A stretch of DNA of 64,000 nt from Cohnella sp. AR92 (GCF_003990975.1 NZ_RZJR01000004.1:144625-208624); one strand, 5' to 3'. Shown: positions 35,779 to 45,618, counted from the stretch's first letter. The notes: generated by a model from the sequence alone, not told the origin. Made by a program: numbers and translations.

Positions 35779-37374
35779 ATGAAGAAGAAACGCATAAAGA
35801 AAATCATTACCTGGGTAGTCATCGTGTGCATTCTCGGCGCGGCCGGCGGCACCGGTTATTGGTACTACACGAAGGACGACGCGGTCGCCGCGGCCCAGAC
35901 CTTCCAGCAATCCCGGGTGACCAAGGGAACGATCACTCAAGGCGTGTCCGGTTCGGGATCGGTGGCCGTCAGCGAGACGGAGGACGCTCTCGTGTCCGAG
36001 GCGGGAACCGTGAGCACGGTCAAGGTGGAGGAAGGCGACGTCGTCAAGAAAGGAACCGTTCTGGCGACTTTCGAGGGCCAGGATGTCACCCTGTCGTTGA
36101 ATAAATCCAAGCTCAGCCTGCAGCAGCAGCAGATGACGTTGGAGCAAGCCCAGGCGAAATGGAAGAACCTTCAGGTATCGGGGGGCAGCGAGGACGACAT
36201 CGCGGCCGCGGAGATGAGCATCAAGTCGGCTCAGCTCAACATCGAGCAGACCAAGCTGGAGATCGAGGACTATGAGGAGAAGGCGAAGGCGCCGGATCCG
36301 ATCGTGGCGCCGATCGACGGAACGGTGACGAAAGTGGACATCAAGGCGGGAGATGAAGTACAAGCCCGCTTGGCCGCTTTCACGCTGGTGAACTACGACA
36401 AGCTGGAAGTGACCATCTCCGCCGACGAGCTGGACGTTACCAAGCTTAAGGTCGGTCAGGAGGCGAACGTCTCCATCGAAGCCCTGAGCGGACAAGAGAT
36501 TACCGGCAAGGTGACGGAGATCTCCAAGGACGGGACTTCCTCGAATGGCGTGGCGACCTTCCCGGTCATCGTCACGTTGAATGAGATCGAGAACGTGCTG
36601 CCGGGCATGTCGGCGGACGTGACCGTCGTCATCGAGCAGAAGAAGGAAGCTCTGATCGTGCCTGTCGACGCGGTCGAGTCGATCGCCGGCAAGTATTTCG
36701 TTCGCGTGCCGAATAACGGAACGAGCAGCTCGTCCGGCGCGAAATCCGGCAATGAAGAAGCGGCTTCGGGCGGCAAGACGGATGGAACGGCTGCGGGAGA
36801 AGCTCCGGCGGGCGGTGCCGTGCCGAGCGGCGCTCCGGAGGGCTTCGATCCCAACAATCCGCCGGAAGGCTTCGACCCGAGCCAGATGCAGGCGGGGGAC
36901 AACGGCGGCCAAGCCGATCTAACGGGCAAAGCAAGTCAAGCGGGCCAGACGGGCCAGACAGGCCAGACAGCCCAAACGGACAAAGCGGGTCAAACCGGCC
37001 AAACTGGCCAAACGGGAGAAAACACGCAGCGCGGCCAAGGCTGGGGAAGCGGCAACCGCACAGGCGAGAATCGCCAAGGCGGCATGGCAAACTTCATGAA
37101 CCAGATGAACTCCAGCAACGAGTTCAAGATGCAAGAGATCACGGTGGGCATCACGACCGATTCCCAAGTCGAAGTGCTGTCCGGCCTGACCGAAGGCCAA
37201 ACGGTTCTGATTCCGGTCATCGTCAATACGTCTTCGACCAAGACCACCATAACAGGCTTCCCAGGGGGCATGGGCGGCGGCTTCCCTGGCGGCGCGGCCG
37301 GCTTCTCCGGAGGCGGGAACTTCGGCGGCGGCGGCTTCAGCGGCGGAGGCGGCACCAGAGGAGGAAGTCGCTAA
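35779..37374 (+). CDS. HlyD/MacA-type efflux adaptor protein
   Basis: A 531-residue membrane fusion protein for the ABC exporter encoded next. I chose ATG 35779, 9-10 bases after GGGAGG. It has an N-terminal anchor (IITWVVIVCILGAAGGTGYWYYT), a lipoyl half-site (VSTVKVEEGDVVKKGTVLATFEG), a coiled coil rich in Gln and Lys, the second lipoyl half (DPIVAPIDGTVTKVDIKAGDEVQ) and a beta-barrel. An unusual insertion of about 120 residues (about 318-440) follows, rich in Gly, Gln, Thr and Ala with repeated GQTGQT units. The C-terminus ends in a long Gly-rich tail. YknX/MacA is the nearest well-known type. Confidence 0.85.
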   Translation: MKKKRIKKIITWVVIVCILGAAGGTGYWYYTKDDAVAAAQTFQQSRVTKGTITQGVSGSGSVAVSETEDALVSEAGTVSTVKVEEGDVVKKGTVLATFEGQDVTLSLNKSKLSLQQQQMTLEQAQAKWKNLQVSGGSEDDIAAAEMSIKSAQLNIEQTKLEIEDYEEKAKAPDPIVAPIDGTVTKVDIKAGDEVQARLAAFTLVNYDKLEVTISADELDVTKLKVGQEANVSIEALSGQEITGKVTEISKDGTSSNGVATFPVIVTLNEIENVLPGMSADVTVVIEQKKEALIVPVDAVESIAGKYFVRVPNNGTSSSSGAKSGNEEAASGGKTDGTAAGEAPAGGAVPSGAPEGFDPNNPPEGFDPSQMQAGDNGGQADLTGKASQAGQTGQTGQTAQTDKAGQTGQTGQTGENTQRGQGWGSGNRTGENRQGGMANFMNQMNSSNEFKMQEITVGITTDSQVEVLSGLTEGQTVLIPVIVNTSSTKTTITGFPGGMGGGFPGGAAGFSGGGNFGGGGFSGGGGTRGGSR

Positions 37375-38078
37375 TGAGCAACAAAGAACAGGCTCCTCTG
37401 ATCCGACTGGAGAACATCTACAAGCAGTATACGCTGGCAGGTGAGACCTTTAACGCGCTGGATGGCATCAACCTCACCGTGAATCATGGAGACTTCATGG
37501 CGATTATCGGCCCGTCGGGTTCGGGCAAGTCCACCCTGATGAACGTGCTCGGCTGCCTCGACCAGCCGTCGAGCGGCAAGTATTTCCTGGACGGGAACGA
37601 GGTCGAGGAGCTGAGCGAGCGGAAGCTGGCTACCATTCGCAACACGAAGATCGGCTTCATTTTCCAAAGCTTCCACTTGCTCCCCAAGCTTAAAGCCATC
37701 GACAATGTCGAGCTGCCGCTCGTCTATCGCGGGATGTCCTCCGGCGAGCGCCGCGCGAGAGCGAAGGAAGCCTTGACGAAGGTCGGCCTTGGCGAGAAGA
37801 TGTTCCACGTCCCGAACCAGCTATCCGGCGGCCAGCAGCAGCGCGTCGCGATCGCGCGGGCATTGGCGGGGGTTCCTCCGCTTCTGCTCGCGGACGAACC
37901 GACGGGAGCGCTCGACAGCAAGACGAGCCGGGACGTGATGGGCCTGCTCAAGGAATTGAACGAAGAAGGCAACACGATCGTCATCATTACCCACGATCCG
38001 ACCATCGCCGCCCAGGCGAAGCGGGTCGTAAGCATACAAGACGGCAAATTGACGGAAGAAAGGACTGAAGCATCGTGA
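37374..38078 (+). CDS. MacB-type ABC transporter ATP-binding protein
   Basis: A 234-residue ATPase of the MacB/LolD/FtsE group that powers the exporter with the permease downstream. Motifs seen: Walker A GPSGSGKST, Q-loop IFQSFHLL, signature LSGGQQQRVAIARAL, Walker B LLADEPTGALD and the H-loop ITHD. The start overlaps the adaptor stop by one base, and its stop overlaps the permease start by four bases, so the three are tightly coupled. The closest characterised relative by type is YknY of Bacillus. Confidence 0.92.
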   Translation: MSNKEQAPLIRLENIYKQYTLAGETFNALDGINLTVNHGDFMAIIGPSGSGKSTLMNVLGCLDQPSSGKYFLDGNEVEELSERKLATIRNTKIGFIFQSFHLLPKLKAIDNVELPLVYRGMSSGERRARAKEALTKVGLGEKMFHVPNQLSGGQQQRVAIARALAGVPPLLLADEPTGALDSKTSRDVMGLLKELNEEGNTIVIITHDPTIAAQAKRVVSIQDGKLTEERTEAS

Positions 38079-39241
38079 AGTTATCCCAAGGTGTCAAGAT
38101 GGCTTGGCACAGCGTAAGTTCTCAGAAGATGAGAACTTTGCTCACGGTGCTGGGAATCATGATCGGAATCGCCTCCGTTACGATCATGGTGGCGATCGGG
38201 AACGGGACGGCCGAACAGGTCAAGAGCCAGATGCAAGGGCTGGGCACGAACATGCTCACCGCCAACGTGGTCGGACGCGGTTCGGTCACCAGCATTACGC
38301 AAGCGGACGCGAAGACGCTGACGGATATCGACGGCGTGAAGGAATATGCGCCGGTCATCTCCGGCAACGTCACCGCGAAGTATAAGACGACGACGTATAG
38401 CGCTTCCGTCCAAGCGACCACGGCTTCGTTCGCCGATGTTCGCGACTACAAGGTAGCCCAGGGCCGCTTCATCAAGGATATCGACGGAGCGTTCTCGCAG
38501 AAAGTCGCCGTCATCGGCTCGGAGGTTGCTACGGAGCTGAACATCAGCAACCCGGTCGGCCAGAAAATCGGCTTGAACGGAAGCTCCTACAAAATCATCG
38601 GGGTACTGGAGTCGAAGGGTTCGACGACGAACGGCTCCAGCGACAACGTCGTCATAATCCCGGTCGAGACGGCGCGCGTCGCCTTGAAGACGGATGCGAT
38701 CCGGACCATCTACGTTCAGGTCGAGAGCAGCGATAAAGTGGATTTCGTCCAGAAGATGCTCGAATTCAATCTTCAGACCTTCTTCCGCAACGACGAAGAC
38801 GCTTATACCGTGTTCAACCAAGCGGACCTTCTGAAGACGATCACCGAGGTATCGACCTCCATGTCCACGATGCTCACGTACGTGGCCGCGATCTCGCTTC
38901 TGGTCGGCGGCATCGGGATCATGAACATGATGCTGACTTCCGTCTCCGAACGAACGAAGGAGATCGGCATTCGGAAGTCGCTGGGAGCGAAGCAGCGGGA
39001 CATCCTGTTCCAATTCCTGGTGGAAGCCGCGATGATCGGCGGATTAGGGGGATTGATCGGGGTGATCGTCGGGGCGAGCGGTTCGTCCTTCGCGGGCAAG
39101 CTGATGGACTCGCCAGCGTCGCCTTCGGTTGATATTATGGTGTTAGCGCTGTTGTTCTCGATGGGAGTAGGCGTGCTGTTCGGCTTCCTGCCGGCAAGGC
39201 GCGCATCCCGTCTGAATCCGGTTGACGCATTGAGGCAATAA
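38075..39241 (+). CDS. MacB-type ABC transporter permease
   Basis: A 388-residue permease with one N-terminal helix (LLTVLGIMIGIASVTIMVAIG), a long extracytoplasmic MacB core domain (about residues 45-265) and three C-terminal FtsX-type helices (LTYVAAISLLVGGIGIMNMML, AAMIGGLGGLIGVIVGASGSS, MVLALLFSMGVGVLFGFLPA). The SVSERTKEIGIRKSLGAKQRDILFQF loop between helices two and three is the coupling segment. It resembles YknZ/MacB, whose substrates range from peptides to macrolides; the substrate here is unknown. Confidence 0.92.
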   Translation: MKLSQGVKMAWHSVSSQKMRTLLTVLGIMIGIASVTIMVAIGNGTAEQVKSQMQGLGTNMLTANVVGRGSVTSITQADAKTLTDIDGVKEYAPVISGNVTAKYKTTTYSASVQATTASFADVRDYKVAQGRFIKDIDGAFSQKVAVIGSEVATELNISNPVGQKIGLNGSSYKIIGVLESKGSTTNGSSDNVVIIPVETARVALKTDAIRTIYVQVESSDKVDFVQKMLEFNLQTFFRNDEDAYTVFNQADLLKTITEVSTSMSTMLTYVAAISLLVGGIGIMNMMLTSVSERTKEIGIRKSLGAKQRDILFQFLVEAAMIGGLGGLIGVIVGASGSSFAGKLMDSPASPSVDIMVLALLFSMGVGVLFGFLPARRASRLNPVDALRQ

Positions 39242-39273
39242 TTCGTTACTTGACGGAAGGAGCCCGGCCCGAT

Positions 39274-39957
39274 ATGGCTATCGCCAACATCCTAATCATC
39301 GAAGACGATCCATATATCAGCGACCTTATCGGACTGTATCTCAGAAGGGAAGGCTTCGGCTTCGCCGTCGCGGTGAACGGGGAGGAAGGCATCGAGCTCT
39401 TCCTCTCCGAGACGCCCGATCTGGTCATCCTGGACCTGATGCTTCCGGGACTCGACGGGTTCGCGGTTTGCAAGAGGATTCGGTCCCAGCGGTCGACGCC
39501 GATCATCATGCTCACCGGCAAAGGCGAGAGCTACGACAAGCTCAAAGGCTTCGAGCTCGGAGCCGACGATTACCTGGTGAAGCCCTTCGACCCGAAGGAG
39601 CTGCTGGCCCGGATCAAAGCGGTGCTCAGACGGCTCAAGCCGGGCTATGCCCGCGAGCCGGTTCGTTACATGGATCTCGTCATCGATATGGACCGATACG
39701 TCGTTCAATGCGGAGGAGCCGAGATGACCCTGCCGCCCAAAGAGATGGAGCTGCTGCATGCGCTGGCTTCGATGCCGAATCGGGTGTTGACTCGCGAACA
39801 GCTGCTGGACCGGGTATGGGGCTACGATTTCGAAGGGGATCCGCGAACGGTGGACGTTCACATCAAGCGGATACGGGAGAAAATCGGGTCTTCGGAGCAT
39901 TACCGGATCGAGACGATCCGGGGAGTCGGCTACAAGTTCGAGGTGAGCGGAGCATGA
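39274..39957 (+). CDS. OmpR-family response regulator
   Basis: A 227-residue regulator with a receiver domain (acidic pocket EDD, phosphoacceptor Asp54 in VILDLMLPG, conserved Lys in DDYLVKPFDPKEL) and an OmpR-type winged helix (LPPKEMELLHALASMPNRVLTREQLLDRVWGYDFEGDPRTVDVHIKRIREKIG). I chose ATG 39274, preceded by AAGGAG. It lies 32 bp after the permease gene and overlaps the kinase gene by four bases. It probably controls the adjacent exporter. Confidence 0.92.
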   Translation: MAIANILIIEDDPYISDLIGLYLRREGFGFAVAVNGEEGIELFLSETPDLVILDLMLPGLDGFAVCKRIRSQRSTPIIMLTGKGESYDKLKGFELGADDYLVKPFDPKELLARIKAVLRRLKPGYAREPVRYMDLVIDMDRYVVQCGGAEMTLPPKEMELLHALASMPNRVLTREQLLDRVWGYDFEGDPRTVDVHIKRIREKIGSSEHYRIETIRGVGYKFEVSGA

Positions 39958-41390
39958 TCCGGTGGAATGGCATCACCGCGAAGCTGCTGCTCGCCTTTTT
40001 TGCCGTTCTGGTCATCTCGTTCGCGTCGACATCGCTCTTCTCTTCCTGGTTCGTCCGAACGGAACTGAACGATCGGAATATCCGCTTCGAGAAAGACCAA
40101 CTGAACGTCGCGGCGGCTCTCGTCCGCAGTTCCTACAGGGAGAGTTGGGATCCGGGGATGCTGCGCTCCGCGCTGTGGATGGCAACGGGACCGATGAACC
40201 GGACGCTCTTCTTGCTGGACGGGGAAGGCAGGAGGATTCTCAAGACAGGCCCGCAGGATTCTCTCGATTTATCCCAAGAGGATTTAAACGCGGCCATGAA
40301 GGCTCTCGGAGAGGGAACGGCTTATCTGGATGTTCCCTCTCTGACCAGCGCTCACGCGACGCTGTCCGCAACGCCGATTAACGGCACGGAGGACATGGCG
40401 GCAAAGTATCTCGTCATTCGCACCAAGGTCGAACCGCGGCCGATGTTCTTTTTCAACAAAACGTTCCGCTCCGTCATGGCGACCGCCTTCGTGCTCGGGT
40501 TCGTAATCGTGGCCTTCATCTCCGGCAGGCTGTCGCTCCGGATTCGCCGAATGAGCGACGCCGCGAGAAGGATCGCGAAGGGGAGATTCGATATTCGGCT
40601 GCAATCGAAGCCGAAGGATGAGCTTGGAGAACTGGCCGAATCGCTTAACCACATGTCGGAGGAGCTCGCCGGCTTGGACCGGATGCGCCGCGAGTTTCTC
40701 GCCAACGTGTCCCACGACCTTCGGTCTCCGCTAACCTCCATCGGCGGATACGTGGAAGCGATGATCGACGGAACGATTCCGCAGGAGAGGAACGGAACCT
40801 ATCTGGGCCTGATCCGGGAACAGACCCGGCGGATGAACCGCTTGGTGGACGACCTCTTGGAGGTCGCCCGCATGGAAGCGGGACAAGTGGAGATCCATCC
40901 GGCGGATTATAACATCACCGAATGGGTTCGCCGGCTTCTGGCCGCCTTCGATCCGGATTTTACCCGACGGCAGCTGACGTTCTCGCTCCTCGGCGATCAG
41001 GACGACGTGTGGGTACGCGCCGATCCGCACCGAATCGATCAGGTTCTATCGAATCTGCTGCTGAACGCGATCCAATTCTCCCCCAACGGCAAGTCCGTCG
41101 AAGTGTCCATCGAACGGAGAGGAGACCGGGCCGTTATCGGCGTTCACGATCACGGAGTCGGAATCTCCGAGACCAACCTGGAGAAAATATGGCAGCGATT
41201 CTACAAATCCGACAAAGCGCGGTCGGTGCACTCCGGCAGCGGGCTGGGCTTGTCGATCGTTCAGCATATCCTGGAGAAGCATGGGACGCATGCATCGGCG
41301 GCGAGCCGATTGGGCGAGGGGTCCAGCTTCTGGTTCGAGCTGCCGACGGTCGAGCCGCCAAGCGGTCCTAGATCGCATACGCATCGCTAA
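39954..41390 (+). CDS. HAMP-domain sensor histidine kinase
   Basis: A 478-residue membrane kinase that partners the adjacent regulator. It has a first membrane helix (about residues 9-32), an extracytoplasmic sensor of about 130 residues without a recognised fold, a second helix (about 173-192), a HAMP domain (RIRRMSDAARRIAKGRFDIRL), a dimerisation domain with phosphoacceptor His254 in NVSHDLRSPLTSIGGYVEAM, and an ATP-binding domain (LLNAIQFSP, VHDHGVGIS, HSGSGLGLSIV). The start overlaps the regulator stop. Confidence 0.92.
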   Translation: MIRWNGITAKLLLAFFAVLVISFASTSLFSSWFVRTELNDRNIRFEKDQLNVAAALVRSSYRESWDPGMLRSALWMATGPMNRTLFLLDGEGRRILKTGPQDSLDLSQEDLNAAMKALGEGTAYLDVPSLTSAHATLSATPINGTEDMAAKYLVIRTKVEPRPMFFFNKTFRSVMATAFVLGFVIVAFISGRLSLRIRRMSDAARRIAKGRFDIRLQSKPKDELGELAESLNHMSEELAGLDRMRREFLANVSHDLRSPLTSIGGYVEAMIDGTIPQERNGTYLGLIREQTRRMNRLVDDLLEVARMEAGQVEIHPADYNITEWVRRLLAAFDPDFTRRQLTFSLLGDQDDVWVRADPHRIDQVLSNLLLNAIQFSPNGKSVEVSIERRGDRAVIGVHDHGVGISETNLEKIWQRFYKSDKARSVHSGSGLGLSIVQHILEKHGTHASAASRLGEGSSFWFELPTVEPPSGPRSHTHR

Positions 41391-41528
41391 CGAATTCCGC
41401 GTCGCAGGCGTAGGCGCAAGGGAGGATTGCATAGCGTCGGTTGACGATTCCTGCCGCCAAGAGGCATAATGAAAGGAATACTTCAGGGTACAGTGGCGGC
41501 GCCTCCGGCCTGCGGAAAGGAACTTGCA

Positions 41529-43721
41529 ATGGGCATGGAGCAATTGCTCGAGAAAGCATCGACTTATATGAAAGAGCAGGATTTGCAGCGAGTGAGAGAG
41601 GCGTTCGAATACGCCGACGAAGCCCATCGCGGGCAGATGCGCAAATCCGGTGAACCCTATATTCTGCATCCCGTTGCCGTTGCCGAAATTCTGGTCAATA
41701 TGCAGATGGATGTCGTGACGGTTATAGCGGCTCTTCTTCACGACGTCGTCGAGGACACGACGGTCACTCTCGAGGATCTCAAAGAGTGCTACGGGGAGAC
41801 GATAGCGGGACTTGTCGACGGCTTGACGAAGCTGGAGAAGATTCAGTTCCGCTCCAAGGAAGAGCAGCAGAACGAGAATTACCGCAAGATGTTCGTCGCG
41901 ATGGCGAACGACATCCGGGTCATTCTGATCAAGCTGGCCGATCGCCTGCACAACATGCGCACGTTGAAATACCAATCCGAGGAGAGCCAGCGTCGCATCG
42001 CGCATGAGACGCTGGAGATTTATTGTCCGATCGCCCATCGTCTCGGTATCAGCGCGATCAAGTGGGAGATGGAGGATATCGCCCTCCGATTCCTGAATCC
42101 TCAGCAATATTACCGGATCGCGAATCTGATGAAGAAGAAGCGCACGGAGCGGGAAGAGTATATCTCCCATTTGATCAACAAGATCAAAGAGAAACTTGAA
42201 GAGATGGGCATTCAAGGAGATATCTCCGGCCGTCCCAAGCACATCTACAGCGTCTTCAAGAAGATGACGACCCGCAACAAGCAGTTCAACGAGATTTACG
42301 ACCTGCTGGCGATCCGCATTCTCGTCGACAACGTCAAGGACTGCTATGCGACCCTCGGGATCATTCATACGCTATGGAAGCCGATGCCGGGACGCTTCAA
42401 GGATTATATCGCGATGCCCAAAGCGAACATGTACCAATCGCTGCATACGACCGTAGTCGGCCCGACCGGCGAACCGACGGAAGTGCAGATCCGCACTTGG
42501 GAGATGCATCGGACGAGCGAATTCGGTATCGCGGCGCACTGGGCGTACAAGGAAGGCAAGGAACAGGGGGTCGTCCAAGGCTCCTTCGGGGACAAAATGA
42601 ATTGGTTCCGCGAGATCATCGAGCTGCAGCAGGAGACTCGGGACGCGGCCGAATTCATGGAATCGCTGAAGATGGACTTCTTCACCGATCTGGTCTTCGT
42701 CTTTACGCCGAAGGGCGAAGTCTTCGAGCTGCCGGCCGGTTCGGTTCCGCTCGATTTCGCTTATCGCGTCCATACCGAAGTCGGCAACCGCACGATCGGA
42801 GCGAAGGTGAACGGCCGCATCGTGCCGCTCGACCACAAGCTGAAGACCGGCGACATCGTGGAGATTCTCACCTCCAAGCACTCCTACGGCCCGAGCCAGG
42901 ACTGGCTCAAGATCGCCCAATCCTCGCATGCCCGCAGCAAGATCCGGCAGTGGTTCAAGAAGGAGAAGCGCGAGGAGAACGTCGAGAAGGGCTGGGAGTC
43001 TCTCGAGCGCGAGCTGAAGCGCATCGGGCTTGAACCGTCGGAGTGGATGACCGACGACAAGCTGATCGAAGCCGCCCGCAAGTTCACGTTCAACGATATC
43101 GAAGACATGATGTCGGCGATCGGATTCGGAGGCATTACGGCCGCGCAGATCTGTACCAAGCTGACGGAGAAAATGCGCCGGGAGGCGGAAGAAGCCCAGC
43201 AGATCCAGCTCACGAACGAGGTCATCAAGGAATCGAAGCCCGTTCCGGCGGTTCGTCGGAATCGACCGTCTAACGGCGTTATTGTCAAGGGAGTCGAGAA
43301 CCTTCTCGTTCGCTTCGCCCGCTGCTGCAACCCGGTTCCCGGCGACGATATCGTCGGTTACATCACGAGAGGCAGAGGCGTATCCGTTCACCGGACGGAT
43401 TGCCCGAATCTGCCGCAAGCGACGGAGGGTGAAGAGGCCGCCCGCGTGATCGAGGTCGAGTGGGAGGAGTCTGTCGAGGCGAACTACAGCGTGGAGATCG
43501 AGGTGCTCGGCCACGATCGCCGCGGCCTGCTCAACGAAGTGCTCCAGGCGGTATCGGAGAGCAAGACCAACATGGCGGCCGTCTCCGGACGTTCGGATCG
43601 CAACAAGGTGGCCATCATGCATCTAACGATCCTGATCCGCAACAAAGACCATCTGCATACCGTCGTGGAGAAGATCAAGCGCGTCAAGGATATTTTCTCC
43701 GTGCAGCGGATGATGCAGTAG
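41529..43721 (+). CDS. relA: Bifunctional (p)ppGpp synthetase/hydrolase (Rel)
   Basis: A 730-residue Rel enzyme that makes and degrades (p)ppGpp in the stringent response. The hydrolase HD domain is intact (HPVAVAEIL, LLHDVVEDT, IKLADRLHNMRTL). The synthetase has SGRPKHIYSVFKKM, RFKDYIAMPKANMYQSLHTTVVG and EVQIRT. TGS (VFVFTPKGEVFELPAGSVPLDFAYRVH), a zinc-finger-like region with RCCNPVPGDDIVGYITRGRGVSVHR, and the C-terminal ACT domain are all present. I chose ATG 41529 after GGAAAGGAA; an in-frame upstream ATG has a weaker site. It precedes dtd, as in Bacillus. Confidence 0.95.
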   Translation: MGMEQLLEKASTYMKEQDLQRVREAFEYADEAHRGQMRKSGEPYILHPVAVAEILVNMQMDVVTVIAALLHDVVEDTTVTLEDLKECYGETIAGLVDGLTKLEKIQFRSKEEQQNENYRKMFVAMANDIRVILIKLADRLHNMRTLKYQSEESQRRIAHETLEIYCPIAHRLGISAIKWEMEDIALRFLNPQQYYRIANLMKKKRTEREEYISHLINKIKEKLEEMGIQGDISGRPKHIYSVFKKMTTRNKQFNEIYDLLAIRILVDNVKDCYATLGIIHTLWKPMPGRFKDYIAMPKANMYQSLHTTVVGPTGEPTEVQIRTWEMHRTSEFGIAAHWAYKEGKEQGVVQGSFGDKMNWFREIIELQQETRDAAEFMESLKMDFFTDLVFVFTPKGEVFELPAGSVPLDFAYRVHTEVGNRTIGAKVNGRIVPLDHKLKTGDIVEILTSKHSYGPSQDWLKIAQSSHARSKIRQWFKKEKREENVEKGWESLERELKRIGLEPSEWMTDDKLIEAARKFTFNDIEDMMSAIGFGGITAAQICTKLTEKMRREAEEAQQIQLTNEVIKESKPVPAVRRNRPSNGVIVKGVENLLVRFARCCNPVPGDDIVGYITRGRGVSVHRTDCPNLPQATEGEEAARVIEVEWEESVEANYSVEIEVLGHDRRGLLNEVLQAVSESKTNMAAVSGRSDRNKVAIMHLTILIRNKDHLHTVVEKIKRVKDIFSVQRMMQ

Positions 43722-43761
43722 AGAATAGCAGAACGAGCATGACCCGGAGGTTGTCGTTAAA

Positions 43762-44205
43762 GTGAGAGTCGTATTGCAACGAGTATCGCAAGCGAGCGTT
43801 CGCGTCGAGGGCAAGACCGTGGGAGAGATCGGCAAGGGACTGCTGCTCCTCGTCGGAATCGCGCCGGGCGACGGCGATAAGGAGCTTGCCTGGATGGCGG
43901 ACAAGGTCGCCGGCCTGCGGATCTTCGAGGACGAAGCGGGGAGAATGAATCTGTCCGCCAGTGACATTGGCGGAGAGATCCTATCGGTCTCGCAATTCAC
44001 GCTGTACGGAGACTGCCGGAAGGGAAGGCGCCCGAACTTTATGGGGGCGGCGAAGCCGGAGCTCGCGTCCGTGCTGTACGACCGCTTCAACGGGCTGCTT
44101 CGCGAGAAGGGCTTCAACGTCGGAACGGGCGTGTTCGGAGCGATGATGGACGTGTCCCTCGTGAACGACGGACCGGTTACGCTGATCCTCGACAGTCCGG
44201 AATAA
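43762..44205 (+). CDS. dtd: D-aminoacyl-tRNA deacylase
   Basis: Dtd removes D-amino acids mischarged on tRNA. The 147-residue protein begins [33 protein letters not shown] and carries the conserved [17 protein letters not shown] segment and the C-terminal [25 protein letters not shown] with the Gly-Pro type signatures. It starts with GTG after GGAGG. It follows relA as in Bacillus. Confidence 0.95.
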   Translation: MRVVLQRVSQASVRVEGKTVGEIGKGLLLLVGIAPGDGDKELAWMADKVAGLRIFEDEAGRMNLSASDIGGEILSVSQFTLYGDCRKGRRPNFMGAAKPELASVLYDRFNGLLREKGFNVGTGVFGAMMDVSLVNDGPVTLILDSPE

Positions 44206-44295
44206 GCGAAGAGGATTGAGCCCCGTTGACTGAAGTTTCTATCGGATGGCAACACTACATGTCGATCCCTTGATTTGGAAAGGAAGTCGACAGCG

Positions 44296-44472
44296 GTGAG
44301 GCAATCCGCCAAAGAAGCGAAGCTGCAGCGTTTGATGCGCGAGGGCGAGCCCGTCGATCGCCGGGAAGCGATGGCGATTCAGACGGGAGTCGAGTTCGCG
44401 GGAGAGCTTGGAGAAGACGTTCGAAGCGGTGTCGGCTACAGCCGGAGACACCCTCCGATGTCGCGAGGATAA
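44296..44472 (+). CDS. Small hypothetical protein
   Basis: A 58-residue frame starting with GTG nine bases after AAAGGAAG and ending just before a strong terminator. It reads MRQSAKEAKLQRLMREGEP, then VDRREAMAIQTGVEFAGELG and a basic end. It is helical and charged, with no cysteine pairs and no membrane segment. I do not recognise it. The ribosome site and terminator support a real gene, but its short length limits confidence. Confidence 0.5.
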   Translation: MRQSAKEAKLQRLMREGEPVDRREAMAIQTGVEFAGELGEDVRSGVGYSRRHPPMSRG

Positions 44473-44480
44473 GGATGGAA

Positions 44481-44514
44481 GGACGCCGGCCTATGAATTA
44501 GGCTGGCGTCTTTT
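44481..44514 (+). terminator. Rho-independent terminator
   Basis: GACGCCGGCC at 44482-44491 pairs with GGCTGGCGTC at 44501-44510 with one mismatch, followed by TTTTCTATTT. Confidence 0.85.
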
Positions 44515-44526
44515 CTATTTATTTAG

Positions 44527-45618
44527 GACTTCGACCCGGCTGGCGAAGTGACCAAGGAGCAGCTTGCGACTTTCCTGATTCGGGGTCTTGGCGTTGATAG
44601 CAAAGCCCAGCCGACGGCTGGAACTCCAGACGGCACCGTCTCCGATTGGGCTAAAGGGTATGTCGCGCTATCTCTTGAACTCAAGTTGCTCTCGAATGGG
44701 TCGGACGGCAAATTCGGCGGGCAAGCCAATGCCACGCGGGATCTTCTTCTCACTGGAGCTTATGAGACGGCTAAATTGAGCGAGGCGAATAAGCCTTTGA
44801 ACGTTTTGGGAGCCGACTTTACGGAGGGCAACACGCTGAAGCTGACGCTTTCCGCGGCGATCGACGAGAACTCGGTCGATCTGTCGAAGATCCTGGTCAA
44901 CGGGGTTCCTCTCGATCCAAGCAAGGATAGCTTTACCTTGCCTGAAGACAAGAAGGGTCTCATCATCAAGCTGCATGATGGATTCACGATCGATCTGGCG
45001 AAGCAGCCGACGATCGGGGTCGAGGGGCTGAAGACGATTTTCGGCAATGAAGTGAAGAACGACGCGGAGAAGCCGTTTACGGTAACGGTGACCGCTCCGC
45101 CTGCCGGATCGACGTCTTCGGCAGCGGCTTCGTCGGGGTCTTCGGCGCCGCCTTCGTCTTCGGAATCTGTCCCGCCAGTGCTCCTTTACCCAAATGGGAT
45201 TGAGGAAGGGCATGCTTACTACAACGTGTTCGGAACGTCAGCAGGCACCGTTTATTACGCGCTTTTCAAGGATAATGGATCTGCACCGAGCAAAAACCAG
45301 ATTAAAACGGGCAGCGGCTCTTTATTTAAGGGGAATAAAATGCTCACTCCCGATGAGCAATTCGTCGCCAGCATCGATGTCCCAACGGCCGACTTGGAAC
45401 CAGGATTCTATTTGTTATATACCGTCTTTCGCAGCGAGAACGGAGCTTATTCCGACATCAGTTCCGCATCGCTTGTGATCCAAGATGAAGGGGAGATCAT
45501 TCCGCCCGACCCGATTGATGAAGGCGGAGCTGGGAATGGGGGAGGTCCAGAAGAAGATGGCGGTTCGAATGAAGAGGATAGCGGCGCAGGCGGAGAGGAC
45601 ACCGGTTTAACGCCATAA
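44527..45618 (+). pseudogene. 5'-truncated SLH-domain surface protein
   Basis: An open frame that begins in the middle of an S-layer homology domain. The first residues, DFDPAGEVTKEQLATFLIRGLGV, match the end of an SLH unit, and a second SLH-like unit (SDWAKGYVALSLELKLLSNGSDGKFGGQANATRDLLLTGAYE) follows. Then come Ig-like segments, a Ser-rich linker and a Gly/Glu-rich acidic tail. A stop codon lies directly upstream at 44524, and there is no signal peptide and no ribosome site, so the 5' part has been lost. It sits just after a terminator. Intact relatives are cell-surface proteins. The remaining frame has no internal stops, so the loss may be recent. Confidence 0.65.

Noticed and set aside
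41046..43622. Two long minus-strand frames opposite the kinase and relA genes
   Set aside because: Shadows of the plus-strand genes, with no family resemblance.
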